Positions 6,090 to 8,748 of a stretch of DNA of 8,748 nt are shown piece after piece; the stretch's first letter is position 1, and each line of letters starts with the position of its first letter. The position numbers and the translations under genes are program-made. The stretch lies in assembly GCA_002454845.1 (NCBI GenBank), contig DKJQ01000066.1, positions 1 to 8,748 on the forward strand. Reading direction: 5' to 3'. This DNA comes from Ignavibacteria bacterium UBA6688 (GTDB taxonomy: Bacteria; Bacteroidota; Ignavibacteria; UBA10030). Below the pieces are notes generated by a model that was given only the letters and a program-made list of their open reading frames with translations, was not told where the DNA came from and searched no databases.

Positions 6090-7535
6090 TTATTTGACTA
6101 GCAACATTTTTTGAATCAGAAATTGTCCTGCAGCCTCGAGCTTGCACACATACATCCCGCCGGGAAGATGCGAAGCATCAAAAGCGACTGAGTGCTCGCC
6201 CGCCGTCCGGAATTCGTTCACCGGAGTTCCCACGTGTCTTCCCAAGGCATCGAATATTCTGAGCGCGACGAATGTGGATGTTGGGAGGGAAAACTTCAAA
6301 CTTGTTTGCGGGTTGAAGGGATTGGGATAGTTCTGAAACAACTCCATGGTTAACGGGATTGTTTCTTCATTTTGAATTCCGGTTGGCGTCGCCGCGAACC
6401 GGTAAATCTTCCCATCGAACGAACAAATAGAGAGTTCGTTGTTCCGGTCGACACCGAAGGAGGAAAGACGATTGGAAGAAATCTGCGCGATCAGAGAATT
6501 GGCCGGGGGATCGACTCCGTTGGAACGCAATGCCCAGATTCGTCCCGAACCATAGTCGCCATAAATATAGGCCCCCGTAAGTTCAGGATTCCTTGTTCCT
6601 CTGTACACAAATCCTCCCGTGACGGAGTACCCTTCGGATCGACCGTACTCCCACACAGGGAGCGTCAGTCCGGCTGTCGTGCATCCGGTGGATGGGTCAT
6701 AGCAGAGGCTTCCTTCCATGATTCGCCAGCCGTAATTGCCCCCGTTCACGATGATGTCAATTTCCTCGCGCGCATTTTGTCCAACATCAGCGCACCATAG
6801 CGTCCCCGCACCTGTATCGAAACTGAACCTCCACGGGTTGCGCAGACCGTACGCGAAGATCTCCCCCCGGAATCCCGAACTGTTTCCGGCGAAAGGGTTG
6901 TCGGCCGGGATCCCGTAGTTTCTTCCCCCCGACGGATTGTTCACATCGATGCGGAGAATTTTGCCCAGGAGGCTTGAACGGTTCTGGGCGTTGTTTTGCG
7001 GATCGCCCCCCGAACCTCCGTCTCCCGAGGCGATATACAAGTATCCGTCCGGACCGAATGAAACCTGTCCGCCATTATGATTGGAGAACGGCTGATCGTA
7101 CGTGAGCAGAATGTGCTCGCTCCCCTTGTTGGCTTGGTTCGGGTCGGTCGTGCTGACGGAGTAGCGGGCGATGATGGTCCTTAACGGATTGGGGGCCGTG
7201 TAGTTGACGTAGAAATATCCATTGGTGGCATACGAAGGGTGGAAGGCGAGTCCGAGCAATCCGCGCTCTCCTCCGCTTTCCAGCCGGTCCCGGATATCGA
7301 GAAATACTGTGGAGGAGGAGACAGAGGAGGTATTTTCAAAGACCTTGATGATACCGGCTTGTTCGACGACGAAGAGCCGGTTGGTGCCGTCGCGTGGATC
7401 CTGGAGGTCAACCGGACTTGAAAAGGAAAGAGAGGGAAACGCCGGTTCAATGGTTTGAGATTGCGGTAAGGCGACAGGGGAGCAGCTGGTGAGGAGAAAG
7501 AAACCCAATAAGAGAAGCGTAATTCGGCGTCCCAT
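6090..7535 (-). CDS. exported PQQ-type glucose/sorbosone dehydrogenase-like protein with T9SS sorting tail
   Basis: The 481-residue protein has a glucose/sorbosone dehydrogenase (GSDH) six-bladed propeller at about 35-382. Recognisable motifs are GLLGLAFHP (92-100, with H99 at the position of the catalytic His of soluble PQQ glucose dehydrogenase), SNHNGGQVSFGPDGYLYIAS (151-170), LGKILRIDV (190-198), YGLRNPWRFSFD (229-240), DVGQNAREEID (250-260) and YGDYGSGRIWAL (325-336). Family members oxidise sugars with PQQ, though many homologues, such as HHIP-like proteins, are not proven enzymes. Residues 397-481 are a type A T9SS C-terminal sorting domain, with FQNYPNPFNP at 400-409 and GGMYVCKL before a terminal KMLLVK. 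The N-terminus is MGRR plus a leucine core ending LTSC (15-18), a perfect lipobox. The start is ATG 7535, with AGGAGG seven bases upstream. It heads the probable operon with the barrel and small membrane proteins. No convincing promoter was found before it. Confidence 0.92.
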   Translation of the reverse strand: MGRRITLLLLGFFLLTSCSPVALPQSQTIEPAFPSLSFSSPVDLQDPRDGTNRLFVVEQAGIIKVFENTSSVSSSTVFLDIRDRLESGGERGLLGLAFHPSYATNGYFYVNYTAPNPLRTIIARYSVSTTDPNQANKGSEHILLTYDQPFSNHNGGQVSFGPDGYLYIASGDGGSGGDPQNNAQNRSSLLGKILRIDVNNPSGGRNYGIPADNPFAGNSSGFRGEIFAYGLRNPWRFSFDTGAGTLWCADVGQNAREEIDIIVNGGNYGWRIMEGSLCYDPSTGCTTAGLTLPVWEYGRSEGYSVTGGFVYRGTRNPELTGAYIYGDYGSGRIWALRSNGVDPPANSLIAQISSNRLSSFGVDRNNELSICSFDGKIYRFAATPTGIQNEETIPLTMELFQNYPNPFNPQTSLKFSLPTSTFVALRIFDALGRHVGTPVNEFRTAGEHSVAFDASHLPGGMYVCKLEAAGQFLIQKMLLVK

Positions 7536-7635
7536 CGAAATCCCTCCTGGTAACTCATCGTCAATCTACCGAAGGCGGCTCCGAGAAGCAATATCAAAAA
7601 CGACAACGCGACGCAACGGTGAGTTAGGGCACACG

Positions 7636-7660
7636 GCAACTTTTTGCCCCTTATTCCATC
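7636..7660 (+). promoter_or_regulatory. candidate autoregulatory ECF promoter
   Basis: GCAAC (7636-7640), a 16-base spacer and CATC (7657-7660) match the layout of ECF promoters with one change in each box. The spacer begins TTTTT exactly as in the site at 2301-2325, so both share AACTTTTT. Transcription would begin near 7668, about 90 bases before the sigma gene. Bases 7635-7648 also form a GGCAA-CTTT-TTGCC mini-hairpin overlapping the upstream box. The link to the sigma factor is inferred. Confidence 0.3.
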
Positions 7661-7758
7661 TATCCTGAGTGCGGTGTGTAAGAACTTCCCAGTTGTAACT
7701 TGTGGCAGGAGTCGTATCTTAGGGCGTTCCCGGCTTTTCACCACCAGAAAGCACCCGC

Positions 7759-8316
7759 TTGCAGCCCTTTACGGACGAACAACTTATTGATCAGATCAAC
7801 GCCGGGAATTCTGCAGCCTTCGCCCAGCTCTATCAGCGGTATAAACACGCACTCTTTGCTTTTTGCATGCGGCTGTTGAAAGACCGGGACGATGCGTTGG
7901 ATGCCGTTCAGGAAGCGTTTGTCAAGATACACAACCGCCTCCCCACGCTGCACAATCCTGCCTCGTTCCGCCCCTGGATGTTCGCGATTGTACGGAATGA
8001 GGCGTATGCAATTCTCCGCAGGAAAAAAAATCTGGAGGGGCTGGACGGGGAAGCGCAGGATGTTTGGGAAGAAGGGACGCCCCTCGATTCCATGATAGGG
8101 AAGGAAAGAGTCGAGATCGTACAGCGGTTGCTGGAAAGGCTTAAGCCGGAGTACCGCGAGGTGTTGATGTTGAGAGAGTATGAACAACTTTCGTACGCGG
8201 AGATCGCAGCGGTGACAGGCGATACGGAAAGTTCCGTTAAGTCGAGGCTCTTCAAGGCCCGCAGGGCGCTGACAAAGAAATTCATGCCGTATGTTGCCGA
8301 AAGGAAAGAACCATGA
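7759..8316 (+). CDS. ECF-family RNA polymerase sigma factor (sigma-70 regions 2 and 4)
   Basis: The 185-residue protein has the two-domain plan of ECF sigma factors. Region 2 spans about 20-90, with the core-binding and -10 recognition helices around DDALDAVQEAFVKIHNRL (44-61). Region 4 spans about 120-175, with the -35 recognition helix-turn-helix YAEIAAVTGDTESSVKSRL (146-164). It would direct RNA polymerase to a small set of promoters when released from its anti-sigma factor. The start is a TTG at 7759. The frame is closed upstream by TAG at 7720-7722, and no ATG, GTG or other TTG lies between, while the conserved region begins almost at once (DEQLIDQINAG). No strong ribosome site precedes it; only a purine stretch (AGAAAG) is seen. 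The stop overlaps the next gene's start as ATGA, the usual sigma/anti-sigma arrangement. It is divergent from the dehydrogenase operon. Confidence 0.93.
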   Translation: MQPFTDEQLIDQINAGNSAAFAQLYQRYKHALFAFCMRLLKDRDDALDAVQEAFVKIHNRLPTLHNPASFRPWMFAIVRNEAYAILRRKKNLEGLDGEAQDVWEEGTPLDSMIGKERVEIVQRLLERLKPEYREVLMLREYEQLSYAEIAAVTGDTESSVKSRLFKARRALTKKFMPYVAERKEP

Positions 8317-8738
8317 CGTGTGAACAGTATCAAATCCAAATCGGTCAGTTGCTTGAGAACGAACTTCGCGGGGAGGAATCTTCTACTATGTTTGCCCACC
8401 TGGGTGCTTGCTCCGCGTGCAGGGACTTCTTTCATGCAAGCCTGCAGGTCAGAGCGGAATTGATGAACGCGGAACCGATAACTGCCCCGGACGAGCTTGA
8501 TGACCGCATGCGCGCCGAAGGTTTGATACCGACAGAACGACCCATCTCCCGTACAACATCCATCTGGGACCTGCGAATCGCCTTTCCTCTTCCGGCTGCA
8601 GCGTCGATTGCGCTGCTTCTCATTATTGGGAGCCTCTTTGTTGCGCCGGTGTTGTTTCACGATCCGCAACCGCAACAGAAGTTTCCACCCGATGTCCTGG
8701 AATTGGTTCCGGTGGAGTTGAGAACGCCCCGCCCGTAA
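8313..8738 (+). CDS. zinc-finger (ZAS/zf-HC2) transmembrane anti-sigma factor
   Basis: The 141-residue protein begins with a zinc-binding anti-sigma domain. C3, H29, C33 and C36 form the C-x25-H-x3-C-x2-C pattern (HLGACSAC at 29-36), which is typical of ZAS proteins that hold an ECF sigma factor at the membrane. One transmembrane helix follows at about 92-115 (PLPAAASIALLLIIGSLF). The external tail is only about 25 residues and has no sensor domain, so sensing may rely on a partner or on regulated proteolysis. The ATG at 8313 lies inside the sigma gene's stop region (ATGA) and is preceded by AGGAAAG, so the two are translated together. The stop is TAA at 8736-8738. The protein is complete and short for the family, and the identification is secure from motif plus context. 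Confidence 0.9.
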   Translation: MTCEQYQIQIGQLLENELRGEESSTMFAHLGACSACRDFFHASLQVRAELMNAEPITAPDELDDRMRAEGLIPTERPISRTTSIWDLRIAFPLPAAASIALLLIIGSLFVAPVLFHDPQPQQKFPPDVLELVPVELRTPRP

Positions 8739-8748
8739 GGGAAGGGGA
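8739..8748 (+). promoter_or_regulatory. possible ribosome binding site of a third gene in the sigma operon
   Basis: Directly after the anti-sigma stop the sequence is GGGAAGGGGA, which is Shine-Dalgarno-like. The window ends here, so no start codon can be seen. It suggests that a further gene begins within a few bases and belongs to the same transcript. Confidence 0.25.

Noticed and set aside
6055..6147. Longer 281-residue version of the beta-barrel protein starting at 6147
   Set aside because: The extra 31 residues are polar, overlap the dehydrogenase gene and precede the signal peptide. ATG 6054 has GGAGG at ideal spacing.
7571..7610. Possible minus-strand -35/-10 (TTGCGT-N17-TATTGC) for the dehydrogenase operon
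   Set aside because: The boxes match poorly and nothing else supports them. The operon must have a promoter in 7536-7758, but I cannot place it with confidence.
7693..7720. TTGTAA-N16-TATCTT as a sigma70-like promoter for the sigma factor gene
   Set aside because: Both boxes are weak matches, and the FCB primary consensus usually differs. It remains a possible second promoter but is not strong enough to list.
7908..8675. 255-residue open frame antisense to the sigma and anti-sigma genes
   Set aside because: It is Ser/Arg-rich with no domain and is opposite two genes with exact family motifs.

Overview
The window looks like a chromosomal piece from a Gram-negative bacterium of the FCB superphylum (Bacteroidota, Ignavibacteria or a related lineage). 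Three things point there. One gene ends in a type IX secretion (T9SS) sorting tail with the hallmark NYPNPFNP motif. Another gene is an outer-membrane beta-barrel protein. A third is a large DUF5117/DUF4953-type met-zincin, a family common in that group. G+C looks moderate to slightly high. I see no tRNA, rRNA, CRISPR array, transposase or phage gene.

Layout, left to right. A short intergenic stretch with degenerate ~10-bp repeats (39-78) is followed by five protein genes and a regulator, all on the minus strand. In transcription order these are: a PQQ-type glucose/sorbosone dehydrogenase-like protein (7535 to 6090), an outer-membrane beta-barrel protein (6054 to 5302), a small three-helix membrane protein whose start overlaps the barrel's stop by 4 bp (5305 to 4925), a large secreted met-zincin protease (4818 to 2362), a small secreted HExxH protein (2267 to 1272), and a WYL-domain regulator (1059 to 106). 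At the right edge, divergently transcribed on the plus strand, lie an ECF sigma factor (7759 to 8316, TTG start) and its zinc-finger anti-sigma factor (8313 to 8738). These also overlap by 4 bp, and their operon may continue beyond the window.

How it may work together. Most products are exported: a surface or lipid-anchored sugar dehydrogenase-like protein, a barrel in the outer membrane, and two unrelated metallopeptidase-like proteins. The sigma/anti-sigma pair is a typical envelope-signal switch. A GGAAC-N16-CGTC sequence, a good match to generic ECF promoters, sits just before the small HExxH gene. A related GCAAC-N16-CATC sequence lies upstream of the sigma gene, and the two share AACTTTTT at the same place. 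I infer, without proof, that the sigma factor may control both itself and the HExxH gene. The met-zincin has its own sigma70-like promoter (TTGACT-N17-TACCTT), embedded in a purine-rich tract and bordered by a 10-bp inverted repeat.

The window is mostly ordinary accessory and envelope content. I found no clear new multi-gene system. The most interesting items are the ECF-like promoter pair, the unassigned HExxH...QEGISRY protein, and a dehydrogenase that carries both a lipobox and a T9SS tail.
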